Source of the DNA: Cordia subcordata
Lineage: Eukaryota > Streptophyta > Magnoliopsida > Boraginales > Cordiaceae
NCBI GenBank assembly: GCA_028554755.1
Contig: JAPTOF010000006.1
Span: 5,264,501 to 5,328,500 of the forward strand
Reading direction: 5' to 3'
DNA: 64,000 nucleotides
Translations under genes and position numbers: made by a program
The notes under the pieces: model-generated
Told to the model about the DNA's origin: nothing
The model's input: the letters and a program-made list of their open reading frames with translations, nothing else
The model's database searches: none
In this document: piece by piece, positions 1 through 11,379 of the stretch
How positions within the stretch are numbered: position 1 is the first letter of the stretch
Layout: every line of letters starts with the position of its first letter

Positions 1-1132
1 ACGAGGCCGCTTTTTTTCCTTTTCTTCTTCTTTTTTTTTTCCCCCCCTCTTTTGATATCATTACTTTATATAATAAATACATAGATATGTTATCCAATGG
101 TAATAATACTAGCTGGATATTTTCCCTTCTCAGAAAATGATGGCTCCCAGTGGCATCAATCTCAGATTCAGCAACATCAAATGCGAAAGAGTCCCTTGAT
201 CTTCTTTTTTGGTTAAAAAAAAGAGTGCATTTGATAGAGGGAAGTTTTATTGGTGCTCGAGAGGAAAAATGGGTTGAAAAGATTCAGAACATATGACCAT
301 CTTCAGCCAGGGTGAAAAGCCATCCCCGTGATTCCCAGGCAATTTAGTTTCGGACGTTTAATTTGGTCATTACATGTTATGATATCCTGTAGCAAAATTT
401 AACCGCCTTGCCACCTTAATCTCTCTTTGATACGTTCTACGCCCCTAACATAATATCCATCAACAAAGAGTTTTACTTTCGTGTCAAGAAAAAACTACAA
501 ATTTCGATATTTTTTTTATAATTACTCCTTTTATTCTTGTACAATTTGATTCTTGTTTATATTTTTAATAAGTAAAGCAAAGTCGTGACCACTTCAACTG
601 AAAAATTCATTGCACACATCCACAAGGTGCAGCTCAATCATTCATGTCAATAGACAAAAACGAATGCCCCTGCAGATTTAGCCACCCCCTGGTATGGGGG
701 CTAGTTTCTATAAATTGCTTTATCAATGACACGACCAAATTCAGAAACCGGAACAATCATCAGGATAGCACTAACCATTGTTCCTAAAGACTTTGATTAT
801 ATTTAGCAGAGATCCGTTTCTAGGGAAACGTCACAAATTCATAAATGATACTATTGCAGCATCAAAAACACATCTTAATATTGACAAATGACGGAATCAG
901 AAAGCAGATATTTGACAACGTTGGAAAATCTCTGGGGTTGATATAGAGCATATAGATCATGTAATACAATATCGCGTCATCTCTTTGTGCAAATTTTAGA
1001 GGTACAAGGACAACAAAAACAAATTAAAACTCAAGTTTCTGCACTCATGAACTAAAAGTCATAAGGATCACAGTAGGAGTATTGCAGAGCGTCAAACAGC
1101 TTTAACTAAAAGTCCACAGTCTAAGCAAAATA
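1..1132. other. Intergenic and 3' flank of FAX2-like gene
   Basis: AT-rich sequence with no gene I can support. The part next to position 1133 should hold the 3' UTR of the minus-strand FAX2-like gene. A coding-like minus-strand stretch near 115-205 could be the edge of an exon from a neighbouring gene but has no recognisable family. Confidence 0.5.
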
Positions 1133-1888
1133 TTAGTGCATACCACGCATAATTCCATGCAGATACCCAGCAGTCATAACAAGGGATGCAACGGAGACAA
1201 TACCTGCAGGAAAGATCTTCCCTGATTTCTTAAACCGAGAACCCATCGCTCCTAGAAGAGCAGCAGAACATCCGAGGCCAATGGATGATGCAAAAACTGG
1301 GTTAGCAGGAAGCTGGGTATAAACATAACCCAATACTGAAGCTGAAAGTCCACCGGCAATCAGCGACTTCTGGCTGCCACTCTTCAAGTAGCCTGCAGTT
1401 CCACCCACACCAACCAGGAGAGCATAACCCAGTGTGAATTTCTGGGACATTAAAATGGCCGGATTCTTTTTGTTACCCATGTTGTGGTCCTCACTCTCAT
1501 CCGATCTCCCTCCGCTCTCATTGTTATTACCATTGCCACCGCTGTCTCCTCTGCCACCATTTCCCCCTGCATCACCAAAATTGTCTCCACTACCACCAGA
1601 GTCTGGCAGGATATAGTTTCTTTCCTCAGCTGAATTTACCATAAATGTGGTTGGCAATTTTGTGTCAGAGGTGACACCGGCTGTAATTCCCCAAGAAGGA
1701 AATTGCCTTTGCAAAGAGCAAACTGGTGGAGAGAATAATGGTCTTGTTCTCAAGAAATACATGGTAGAAGTTCTAAATGGTGATGCTTGACTGCACGCAA
1801 CTGATTGGCGCCGATGGCCTGAAGCTTGGAGGCAAATCTGCGAAAGCAGTGGTAAAGGGGTCCACGAAACTGTCAGAAGCTCAGCCAT
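1133..1888 (-). CDS. FAX2: FATTY ACID EXPORT 2-like plastid envelope protein (TMEM14 family)
   Basis: Uninterrupted 251-residue reading frame. The N-terminal ~90 residues are Ser/Arg/Pro-rich and poor in acidic residues, as in a plastid transit peptide. Residues ~95-140 are a Gly/Asn/Asp/Ser-rich linker, typical of FAX2-type proteins. From ~145 to the end lies a Tmemb_14 domain with four Gly/Ala-rich hydrophobic helices (motifs GYALLVGVGGTAGYLKSGS and SRFKKSGKIFPAGI). FAX proteins export free fatty acids across the plastid inner envelope; the role here is inferred from family membership. The first ATG (1888) lies only about 40 nt below a TATA-like motif, so Met43 (1762) is an alternative start. 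The stop of the upstream RRM gene is 72 bp away on the same strand. FAX2 versus FAX4 is not settled. Confidence 0.88.
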   Translation of the reverse strand: MAELLTVSWTPLPLLSQICLQASGHRRQSVACSQASPFRTSTMYFLRTRPLFSPPVCSLQRQFPSWGITAGVTSDTKLPTTFMVNSAEERNYILPDSGGSGDNFGDAGGNGGRGDSGGNGNNNESGGRSDESEDHNMGNKKNPAILMSQKFTLGYALLVGVGGTAGYLKSGSQKSLIAGGLSASVLGYVYTQLPANPVFASSIGLGCSAALLGAMGSRFKKSGKIFPAGIVSVASLVMTAGYLHGIMRGMH

Positions 1889-1923
1889 TTGGGTTTCAAT
1901 TTTGGAATATAAGCCTCTATAGC

Positions 1924-1932
1924 ATTTATATA
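1924..1932 (-). promoter_or_regulatory. TATA-like box upstream of FAX2-like gene
   Basis: The minus strand reads TATATAAAT about 40 nt before the first ATG of the FAX2-like frame. It lies in the 3' flank of the upstream RRM gene, so a separate promoter may sit inside this very short spacer. Confidence 0.35.
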
Positions 1933-1960
1933 GATCTTTGGATGTTGTATAAATATGAAC

Positions 1961-4477
1961 TTAGTTTTTGGAGATATTTTTGGAGGATGCTCCTTGAAAG
2001 CTTGTAGTCTTTGCGACTTCTACAAAAATCAGTCTTCCATTTACTATCTGCAGTGCCATATCAGCAATCAGATATGAATCACTGAATAACAAAATTAAGC
2101 ATGGAAAAATGAGCAAAGTACATCAAATCATTTCTGATGCAACAAAATCAAGGTATGCAACAAGAAAAAATCACGACAAAAGTCCTAGTCTTGGAAGAGA
2201 TGCAGAATTACAAGCTATTCAAAGGGGTGTAATATTAAGATTCATACAGGATGTAACCCCTAGGCAACACAATGTCTACAAAACTAGACTAATCACTGAA
2301 TCTTTCACCTTCTCCTTTACCAAGTTAGCGTTCACTTTTCCAGAAAACAGAGTTTTGGGAACTGACAAAATCAAAATCTAAAGTACTTGAGATACCATAT
2401 AACAGTGTTTTGTATTACAACCAATTCCTCAAAGCAAGTGGCAGTGCTCATTTCAAAGACAATGAAAATGACAGTACAATGTAATCATTCTTGATATGGC
2501 AGTCATCAACTAAAAACCAGAGAAGAATAGCTATGAATTTGCCAAAGTAATAAACCATAAGACTGTATTAGATTGCAAACTGACATTCTCTTTCATGATA
2601 AAAAGCAAACAAGCTAATTGCTCAATGAATTCAACAATAGCAAGTAAAGGATCCAAATAATTACTTAAGCGAATGACATGAAACACATCAAATGCTCCAC
2701 ACAACAAAATCATTAATCTACACATAAGCAAATGATCCAAGCTCCACACAAAAAAATCACTAATCCGCGCATAAGCAAATCATCCAAGCTTATAATTTCT
2801 GGTCCAATTTCATGGATCATAGATAATGAAGTTTCTTCCTCTTGTATGGGTTCCAAAAGTTAAATGACAAATGCTCTGACTTGTCTAAGCATATTATAGA
2901 AGCTTTTATATAGAGAAAAGTATGGATCGTTTTGAGTTTTCATAAGATGCTTATGATAAGATGTCTTACTTATAGTCATAAAAAATAAGTCAAAGGATGG
3001 ATTGCTTATATCTTATAAGATAAAAAGGGACATGATGGCAACTTCATAAAATGCTTGTGATAAGAAGTCATTGCCTCTTTCACACATTAGAGGATGAATC
3101 ATTTCTTAACGAATCATTTCTTAACGAATAAGTTCAGCATCTTATAACAAGCTTATTATTCCAAAGTCCAAACACATCAAAAATGATGATCAGATGAAAA
3201 TAAATCAAACAGCAATCAAATTGATCTAAGTATTAGACAATGATTTAAATTTTTAGAAATTACCTCAAGGCATAATATTTATACATATAATAAAACAGTT
3301 ATGTGATCAGTGACAGAGCCACATTATGAGCATTGGAGTCAAATAAATGGACATGCTTTTGCAAATAAAGCCAAGTCAATAGATCTTATAAAAAAATTTA
3401 GGGTCAATTTTGACTCCACTATTATGTGCTAGTTGTCTACAGTCCTGTATGAACCTTTTGAGATTGTTTTCTCCATCATCGAGATTCCCAGATCAATTTC
3501 CTTACAGATCATTATGATTGAAATGAAGGTTTTATATCATTCCTTATTAACTTAGGGTTTTTCTTTTAATAATTGAAGTGTTCTTTCTTTCTTTCCCCCA
3601 ACTACTCGACAAGAACACTGAGTTAATCTTATCCGAAACTTATTTAATTGGACTCTCTACACATATTGATCAAAGGGTCACCCGAGCACAAAGTAAGGGC
3701 ACGTTTGGATTAGCTTTTTTTCAGCAAAAGCACTTTTCCCTGAAAAAACTAAAAAATATTTTTTTTACAACAATTATTTGACTTGCCTTCAGAAAAAAGC
3801 TGAAACTCATAAAAAAGCTCAAATACAACTATTTTCAGAAGCTAGAATTTTCAAATTCTAAAAAAAAAAAAAAAAAGTTCTTTTTCAAAAGTTATTGAAA
3901 GAAGTGCTTCTAAAATAACCAATCCAAACGAGCCCCAAAAAGGAAGATACATACCCTGCCATTCATAGCACTAAGAGCATCCCGGGCATCAGATTCTGAC
4001 TCAAACGTGACGAAACCAAACCCTTTCGGCCTCCGTGTTCTTGGGTCCTTTACAAGCCTAGCTACAATCACATTTAAAAAAAAAAAAGATAAATAAAAAA
4101 ATTGAAAGAAGTAATTATTAAGAGAGAGAGAGAGAAACTAAAAGCAAGAAGAGTAAATTAATTTCAATAAGAAAAACCAAAAAGAATTCCTTTGGGGGGG
4201 GAAAAAAAAAGGACTGATTTATATTATCACCTTCTGCAACCCTGCCAAACGGTGAAAATAATTTTTCTAATTCCTCATTTGTCGTGTAAAACGATAACCC
4301 TGTACATTAAAATTAGGGTTTAAGAAAACAAAAGTAGTACACAGAGATATTTATATATAATAACGTAAACGTACGTGTGTGTGTGTGTGTGTGTGTGTGT
4401 CTGTGTGTTAGTGGAGAGAGGGAGCGAGAGGACTTACTGCTCACGAATAGCTGCAAAGAAGCAACCCTTTTTGCCAT
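1961..4477 (-). CDS. Small single-RRM RNA-binding protein, 4 exons, 100 aa
   Basis: Hand-assembled CDS: exons 4477-4438, 4299-4231, 4061-3955 and 2047-1961, totalling 303 nt with all phases closing. The start ATGGCAAAAAGG is followed by one RRM: the RNP2-region [23 protein letters not shown]1 [10 protein letters not shown], then [18 protein letters not shown] and a short tail. The N-terminus (MAKRVASLQ) is short and basic and could be an organelle presequence. The nearest family I know is the plant small RNA-binding protein group (SRBP11-like), whose members bind RNA, often in plastids or mitochondria; location is inferred only. Donors are GTAAGT, GTGATA and GTATGT. Intron 3 is long (about 1.9 kb) and contains a MITE. 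The last exon is tiny and easily missed by gene finders. Confidence 0.85.
3697..3935. mobile_element. MITE, family with TIR GGGCACGTTTGGATT
   Basis: About 240 bp, TA-rich, with terminal inverted repeats: left GGGCACGTTTGGATTAG, right end reverse-complementing to GGGCTCGTTTGGATTGG. Flanks TAA (left) and CAA (right) fit a slightly decayed 3-bp TAA target duplication, as for PIF/Harbinger-type MITEs. It lies in intron 3 of the RRM gene, just after exon 3. Confidence 0.7.
4375..4408. repeat. (GT)n microsatellite in intron 1 of the RRM gene
   Basis: Imperfect GT dinucleotide run of about 34 bp with one interruption, about 30 bp inside intron 1 of the minus-strand RRM gene. Confidence 0.9.
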
Positions 4478-5006
4478 CTAGGGTTTGGAAGTGTTAAGAC
4501 GCTCGATATATAGGCATAATTACATATTTGTCCATCAATTGTTGCTTTTCATTTTTAAATTTTATTAACTTTTTCTTTTTTTTGGTCAGGTAACGTTGCC
4601 GATTCCTTTAAATTGATTTTTTCAAAACATATTGTTTAACAATATTTGAAAAAGTAAAAAATTCTAGACTTTTGAAAAAAAATTTAAAAATTTAAGTTTT
4701 TAAAGTCAAATTAAGTAATTATTAAAAAAATAATGTACATTTTTACAATATATATAGATATTTTTAAATTTAAAAAAAAAAAAACCAATTCCAACGGACA
4801 CATACATTATATTGACTATAATTATTTGGCTTTGTTTTATAACTACTGAAACCACGAAAAAAACTCAAATTTAAATTTTTTTTTTAACTTTAAAGAAAAA
4901 AAAACAATCTTTTCAGACCTTCCACCATCTTCTATTCTTCCAGCACGAGGACTTGAGCATTTGGTGTTAATCAATTTTGTGTCGCGGTGCAGCTGAGCTT
5001 TTATTA
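4478..5006. promoter_or_regulatory. Divergent promoter region between RRM and pseudouridine synthase genes
   Basis: About 530 bp separates the two divergent start codons. AAACCCTAG (telo-box-like) lies immediately upstream of the RRM ATG on the minus strand. The region is very AT-rich near 4660-4890. Shared control of the two RNA-related genes is an inference from arrangement only. Confidence 0.45.
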
Positions 5007-8000
5007 ATGGCGGTCTCTTCTCTGCGGCTTCCACTTTCGCCATGGCTGGCCACTCCGGCGTACACCCTCCCATTCGCAAACCCCAACAAGCATCTCAAAT
5101 TGCTCTGCCGCTGCCTCTCTAATACTCCTCCTGCGTCCCACTTGCCTCCGCCGCCTCCATCCGCCACCGTCCCTGCTCCGCCGCCGCCGCCGCTGCTGCC
5201 TCCATATCCTTCTTCGAAATGGGAACCCTTCCGCAAGAAAAAAGTCGTCATGCGCGTCGGTTACGTTGGCTCTGATTACCGAGGTCCCTTATCCTTCATC
5301 GCCACCGTTGTTTAGGCTCGTTTGAATTGATTTTTTTTCGAAATCCTTTTATTTAGAAGTTTTTGAAAAAAAGAAACTACTTCTTTTGAAGTGCTAAAAT
5401 TTCTTGCTTCGAAAAAGGCTGCCATTGAGCTTTTTCTAGTCAATGTGTATTTCTTATAATCCTCGTATATATATGTAATATGTTTAGTATGTAGGTTTGA
5501 TGGGTTCTTTGTTAATAACTAGTAACTTTTTTTTTTTTCCCTCCTATTCTGTGGCAGGTTTGCAAATACAAAGAGATGAGCATGAGCTATCCAGTAAATA
5601 CATTCTTCCCTTTTCATCACTTTCTTTTTTCCATTTTGGATAAGAAATTGGTTGAATTTTGCACTTCCCTTGAAGTCAAGTTCAAATGCGGTGCGCTTTT
5701 GAAAAGGTTGAATTTTGCTCTAGGAGGAGGACAAAAAAGAAAACGATCTGTAAACAGTTGGCTTATTAATCTGAAACGAAGAATTAAGCTGAAAATTTAA
5801 GTTCTATAAAGAATTTGGATCCTAATGCAAGAATATCAAATTAAAGAATAGAAGTTATACAAAGAAAATGTGATTCATAATGGTACCTTCTCCTTTTAAC
5901 ATAAGCAACTATTATACATCATCATTTTAGCTGGCACAGAAGAATTTTGCTGAAGCATTGCGATTTTTGTGACGTAGCTATTGAAGGTGAATTGGAAAGG
6001 GCAATATATAAAGCTGGTGGAATACAAGATAGTAATTTTGGAGATTTGCACAAAGTAGGGTGGGCAAGAAGTAGCCGTACTGATAAAGGAGTAAGTACCA
6101 GCAAAGCTTAATCATTTGATATTAAATTTCTGTTACCACTCTCCTTTGCCCAACCAAGAAAACAAACCCCGGACATGGGCCACCTACTCGCACACTCACC
6201 AAAAAGGAAAATTTGCCACAGACCCATATTGTTGGTGAATATGTTGATAGATTTTCTGTTTGTCCATATATATTTCAGGTTCATTCATTGGCGACTATGA
6301 TATCTCTGAAAATGGAGATACCTGAGTATGCCTGGAAGGATGATCCTAACGGCATTGCTCTCGCTGATCTTGTTAACTCTCATCTTCCTGAAAATATTAG
6401 AATCTTCAGCATCTTGCCTTCTCAAAAGTGAGATTCTACTCGCAATGTCCTCTGATGTATTCTGCATCTATACAAGAAAATTTATATACTTTGGTGGTCA
6501 AATAGCATTATGCCCATAACATATTCTATAACTAATATTTAGATTTTTTTACTTTGCTTAAGAATATTAATTCCCTGATTTTTATGTCTTTCCAAAGTTT
6601 AAGCACCATCAAGTTTTAAGTTATTCTTGTTTTGGTTGGCATTTTGTTCACAAGAACAGCATGAGTACCTTCATAACAATAGAACAAATAGAAGATCAAA
6701 CTGTAGAAAAATTCAAAGCTTTATTTACTTGGCAAGTAATGGGCACATACAGCTGAAAGCACTGTCCCTTGTATTAGCAAGCTTATGCTAATGAAAGTGG
6801 GGCAAGAGCCCCAGAAATGCCTAGCAAAAGGTGTCCATTACAGCAAAAAAAAGCTTCGTACTAACCACAGTCAAATACAGATATAGTAGATTCATGAGAG
6901 CCAGATGACCATCTTTTTATTCTCTTTGCTTGGCAAGTTTGTTTGTTCAAAAGTAATGAAGAGCAAGTGTTTGCCTATTTTGTTTTGATTGAGATGTGTC
7001 TTGGATGCTTGATGAGGTTGATTGAAGTTCTCCTTTATCTTCTGTAAGAATTTAGCAACCTTAGTGCTCGACTGCTCACTTATCTTTTAAGTGTTTCTCT
7101 TTACAGGATCCCATGATGCTGTTTCTGTTGTGAGCCTTTTCTGCTTCTCGATATGATTCTTTATTCATATCTTGGTCACCGTATTTGCAGGAGCTTTGAT
7201 GCCAGAGGGGAATGTTACGTTCGAAAATATTCTTATCTTCTTCCTGCTGAAGTCATTGGAATAAAGAATAATTTTACTGCTGCTGAAATTGATAATCATC
7301 TATCAGAGTTCAACAATATACTTAATTCTTTTGAGGTGTGTTTAACCTCTCAGCCTGGATCTTTCCTCCCGCTCTCCTGGTCCGAGTATTTTGTTTTCTT
7401 GTAGTCTCTTAAATATTGTTGTTAAAGTTACTTGCTCCAGCATTGGCGGTTTCTAAAAGATATTTAAGGCCATTCCTTTCTGCAGAAAATTATGGCTATT
7501 CCTTATCGAGATAATCAATTGTCATTATACAGTATTTCATCTTTTTATTTGAATTTCCAATAGTTTCTTTCTTCATGATTTCATAGAGAGTGTGATCATT
7601 TGTATTGATCATGAAATTTGGGCCTTATTTGTTATCATATTCCTTGTGGTACTAACAAACTCACTTTTGTTTGTGTAGCTTAATTTTGCAAGTAATATAT
7701 GCATGCCATGTTAAAATCTTAAAATTTGACAAATGACATTTCAGGGTGAACATCCTTTCCACAACTATACTGTACGTTCTAAGTATAGGAAACGGTTTCC
7801 TCCAAGAAGTTCAAAAACTGGTCGTGTCTCTAAAAGTGCAAGGTCATCTATCGATGGTTCAGCCTCTGTGTTGGAGGAAAGTGATGGAAAGGGATATCTT
7901 GCAGCAAAAGAAGTTATGACAGTTGATGAAGAAGACTCCAGTTCTCCAGGACATAGTTACTCTGATGCAACTTTGTCAGACAACTGTAGTGAAAATAGAA

Positions 8001-9651
8001 TTGATCTAAAGGAAGAAAATTCAATTTTACCAAGTCGTGCTAAGTGGCTACGTGAACCTGATGAGAATGATAAACTTAGTGCCTCTCATTTTAGAAAGAT
8101 ATTTCAATGTTTTTGTGGAAAGCTAGAGCAGTTGCGTGGGATGAGTTATGTAGAGGTCACCATCTGTGGAGAATCATTCATGTTACATCAAGTAAGTCTT
8201 CTCGTGCCAAACACTAAAACCATATTTATGCTCTACATCTTGTTCACGTATACACCCCCATATAGTGGGTTGTGGTAGATGGAATCATTCACTAATTTAT
8301 CTCTTTGAGATAAGATCATCAACTCATTTCGTCTGACTATGTTAATCAAACCCAAAAGATCAAAGCCAAAAGTGCAAATAGTAGAAATAAGTTATTAATG
8401 ATTCATGCACAAATGCTGGAAGCTGCTTCTAAGAGGGTGTTTGGTTTGGCTTTTTTTCTGGTCAAACCTGCTGAAAGCCTAATTTAAGGTAATGAAAGTG
8501 TTTGTTTTAATTAAAAACATGCTTTTTTTAAGTGACTTTAAGTAGAAAATAAAAAGCTTTCCAATCCCAGCTTTGCTTTTTATGGCTTTAAGCACTTTGA
8601 AAAAAAACAAGTTTGATTAAATCATTTACTATCTTATCCTTACCTTTTTATTTTTATTACTAAAATATCTTTACTTTTTTATCTTATACTTGCCTTTTTA
8701 AATTATATTGTAATGTCCGTAATAGTTATTTTAACTATATAACTTACTTTTCAAACCACTTTAATCAAACATGTAAATACTTATTTTTATAACTACAACT
8801 TTTATTCAAACACGTAACTAATTAAAATTGACAATAAAAAAAAGCCACTTAAAGCCAGAACTGCTTTAAGTAGCTTTTTTATAAGCCAATCCAAACTCCC
8901 TCTAAACATTCTCCTTGGCATGCCACACCCAATTTAAGTGAACTTCACAAGGGAGGCAAGAGAAATTGAAAGAAAAGTTCTGAAGTGAGTTTCTTAGTTC
9001 GTTCTTAAAATAATCCAGTTTTTGATTGAATTGATTTGTTGGAGTTGCTTGCCTATAATGTCTAATTAAAAGCATAAATTTTCTATTACTTTTGTAACAG
9101 GGGTGGCATTTGCAAAATGGAAATTATAATTAATTATTTTAGTTCTACTGATTCAGCTATTAATGTTGATATTTCTCATATGTTTCCTCGTGCCAATACA
9201 TGCTTAACTTGTTTACCTTTACCAGATACGCAAAATGGTAGGAACAGCGGTGGCAATAAAGCGAAAATTACTCCCAGAAGATGTTCTAACATTGTCTCTT
9301 TCCAAGTTTTCACGGTTCATTCTTCCTCTTGCTCCATCAGAAGTTCTGATCTTGAGAGGGAACAATTTTGCTTTGAGGAAACGGCCTGGAAAGCAGACAA
9401 GATCTGAAATGTTGACACTAGTAGAATCAGAAGATATCCTCAAGTCAGTAGATGAGTTTTATCACTCTGTGCTTCTACCTGAGTTATCTACATTTTTGGA
9501 CCCTTCGAAATCTCCATGGAAGGAATGGGTACAAAACTTGGACGCCAACACTAGCATCCCGGATGCTCAATTGGAAGAAGTTAGGGTTGCTTGGCATTCA
9601 TGGAAGGAAATGTTTGACAGCAGGAGAGCATCTGCATCTACGTTGTCTTAG
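5007..9651 (+). CDS. tRNA pseudouridine synthase, TruA/PUS1 family, 7 exons, 530 aa
   Basis: Exons 5007-5283, 5558-5593, 5978-6090, 6279-6427, 7191-7335, 7745-8191 and 9226-9651 total 1593 nt, all phases closing. Family members convert uridine to pseudouridine in tRNA. The protein has a Ser/Pro-rich presequence (~1-75), the TruA opening [20 protein letters not shown] (~78-97), and the catalytic motif [13 protein letters not shown] with nucleophile Asp140. The C-terminal half has [47 protein letters not shown] and MVGTAVAI. A low-complexity acidic/Ser insert follows [13 protein letters not shown]. The presequence suggests a plastid or mitochondrial form, which is inference. An upstream in-frame ATG at 4977 exists, but ATGGCGG at 5007 has the better context. 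MITE copies lie in introns 1 and 6. Confidence 0.92.
5312..5420. mobile_element. One-ended MITE fragment in intron 1
   Basis: TTAGGCTCGTTTGAATTGAT followed by T-rich sequence and AAGTGCTAAAATTTC resembles one end of the GGGCACGTTTGGATT MITE family. No second TIR is evident. Confidence 0.4.
8433..8902. mobile_element. MITE with TAA target duplication in intron 6
   Basis: About 470 bp with inverted ends: left GAGGGTGTTTGGTTTGGC, right end reverse-complementing to GAGGGAGTTTGGATTGGC. TAA directly flanks both sides (8430-8432 and 8903-8905). No coding capacity. It sits in the last intron of the pseudouridine synthase gene. Confidence 0.8.
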
Positions 9652-10905
9652 ATATTATTGGTAACTTGCTTAGTATTTAGTCTACTAATTAGCACAATTG
9701 TAATTGAGGTAGCTCATTATGATTGGTTGTGCAGACTTTTCTGCCTTGGCCCTTCTTGCTTGATTGTAGATCTTTTGATGACAAATCAGAAGCCGAGAGC
9801 AAATTGCTGGTGACCGATTAACTGATGGTGCTGAAAAGCCATAAATTGTCTGAACCTGCGGATTTACGATGCCCTGGTAGATGATGGAGAAGCAGTAAAG
9901 ACGACATGTATTGTGATGATGAAAGTGAAATATATGACTTATGACAACTAGAATGGGGCTGAAGAAGATGGGAGGTGACTTCTCACTGAATTGCAGATGG
10001 CATCTTTGTTGGATGTCTGTACGACACTACATTTTTCAGTTCTGTGAATATGAGGTTATAATCAAATCCACTTTTCATATAATCTCTCTATAAACCTCAT
10101 TGTATGATTCTTGCATGGTGAAATTTCACAGGCAGATGCCAGTATGAAAATTTTTGGTCTTCGAACAAGTAAATCAATGATCCATTCTTTTAGTTGGAGG
10201 AGTAGAATTTGCTAATTTCTATGCGATTTGGATTCCCTCGTGATGTTGTAAACTCGTAGCACCATAAGTTACAAAGGGTTTCACGTCTATTTCTGGCCAC
10301 CTTTGAGAGAGCCTTGTGTAAGAATGCCATGAAAAGTGTCATGGTTGAGCCTTGCATTTTGACTTCTCTAACTTGCGCCGGCATGGACATGTTCTTTTCT
10401 TTGTTGTTGTTGTTGTTTAAAGAGTTAATGACTCCCCTAAAGCTGGTCTTTTTACCAATCAAGTTTTTTTTTAACACAACAACTTAATTTCTTATTCCTG
10501 CAATTTATGTTTTTGGTCAAAAATCATTAAAATTTAATGATTTAAACATGTCACACGAATAAATAATTTAGGGATATACGTTCGAATTAAGTAGGTTTAA
10601 ATTGAATCATTATATTTGCTATTCTTTGTCTAAATTGTTAATTTCTGACTATTTTTGAATTAAGAAATAATAGTATTATAAATTACAAAAATAAAGAACT
10701 AAGTTATTGTGTTTTAAAAATAAATGACTTAATTACTGAAAAAATTAAAAAGAAAACAATGGACTAAATTCCGTTTTTAAATAACAAGAGGTGAAACAAC
10801 GCAAACAGTAGATAGTCAGGGGACCAAATTGCAATTCCCACATATATTTTAACTTGACACTCCCCGGGATGGGCGGTTTGTCCGCAGAAACGTCAACCAA
10901 ATTCC
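9652..10905. other. Intergenic, 3' UTR then promoter of plastid protein gene
   Basis: No gene is supported here. The first few hundred bases should be the 3' UTR of the pseudouridine synthase gene. A TATA-like CATATATTT lies near 10840-10850, about 60 bp before the next start codon. Confidence 0.5.
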
Positions 10906-11379
10906 ATGAAAACAATGAAATCTCTGTTAGGTTTCGCCATCGCAAACCCACCAATCCACAGACCCCTTTTTGCAATCTGCCCCCTCCAATCCCTCAAATT
11001 TTCACCATTAACCCTCAAACCCCAACCCCCAAGCAAGAAAAAGTTCATACTCTGCGCAGCATCACAACCCAACAATAACAACAACGGCGATGAAAGAGCA
11101 AATGATGTGCCAAAAAGTACCGGCAACAACAGCAACGGGAGTAATGGTAATGATGTGAAGGGAAATGGACGACCCAGATTGAATCTGAGATGGGTCGACC
11201 TGTTGCTTGACCCTGACCCAGATAACATCGTGGCCGTTGGATTGACAGGTCTGCTGACGTGGGCAAGTGTGAATGTGTTGTGGCAGCTGTTTGTGATATC
11301 GTTGGCCATTTTGTTGGCTGCTTTGAAGTATTCTCTTATTGCTGCTCTTCTCATCTTCATCCTCATTGCCCTTCTTTAA
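10906..11379 (+). CDS. Small plastid-targeted membrane protein of unknown function
   Basis: Single-exon 157-residue frame. Residues 1-52 look like a transit peptide: basic, rich in Ser/Pro, almost no acidic residues, with CAAS near the likely cleavage site. Residues ~53-88 are a low-complexity Asn/Gly/Ser/Asp linker. The conserved-looking core starts at RLNLRWVDLLLDPDPDNIVA. Two closely spaced hydrophobic helices follow (around GLTGLLTWASVNVLWQLFVI and SLAILLAALKYSLIAALLIF), ending at the C-terminus. This suggests a two-pass plastid membrane protein with no soluble domain. I recall similar uncharacterised plant proteins but cannot name the family. The minus-strand frame over the same interval is a shadow. 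The second Met (10915) is an alternative start. Confidence 0.82.
   Translation: MKTMKSLLGFAIANPPIHRPLFAICPLQSLKFSPLTLKPQPPSKKKFILCAASQPNNNNNGDERANDVPKSTGNNSNGSNGNDVKGNGRPRLNLRWVDLLLDPDPDNIVAVGLTGLLTWASVNVLWQLFVISLAILLAALKYSLIAALLIFILIALL

Noticed and set aside
1..205. Coding-like minus-strand stretch (RSRDSFAFDVAESEIDATGS) at the window edge
   Set aside because: No family recognised and cut by the window edge; too little to call an exon.
4967..5251. Gly-rich minus-strand frame opposite exon 1 of the pseudouridine synthase gene
   Set aside because: Shadow of the Pro/Ser-rich transit peptide coding sequence; no independent support.
7153..7404. 83-codon frame covering exon 5 plus intron sequence
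   Set aside because: Only 7191-7335 is exon; the remainder is intron read-through.
10893..11366. Long minus-strand frame opposite the plastid membrane protein gene
   Set aside because: Shadow frame; the plus frame has a transit peptide and clean membrane helices, the minus frame has nothing recognisable.
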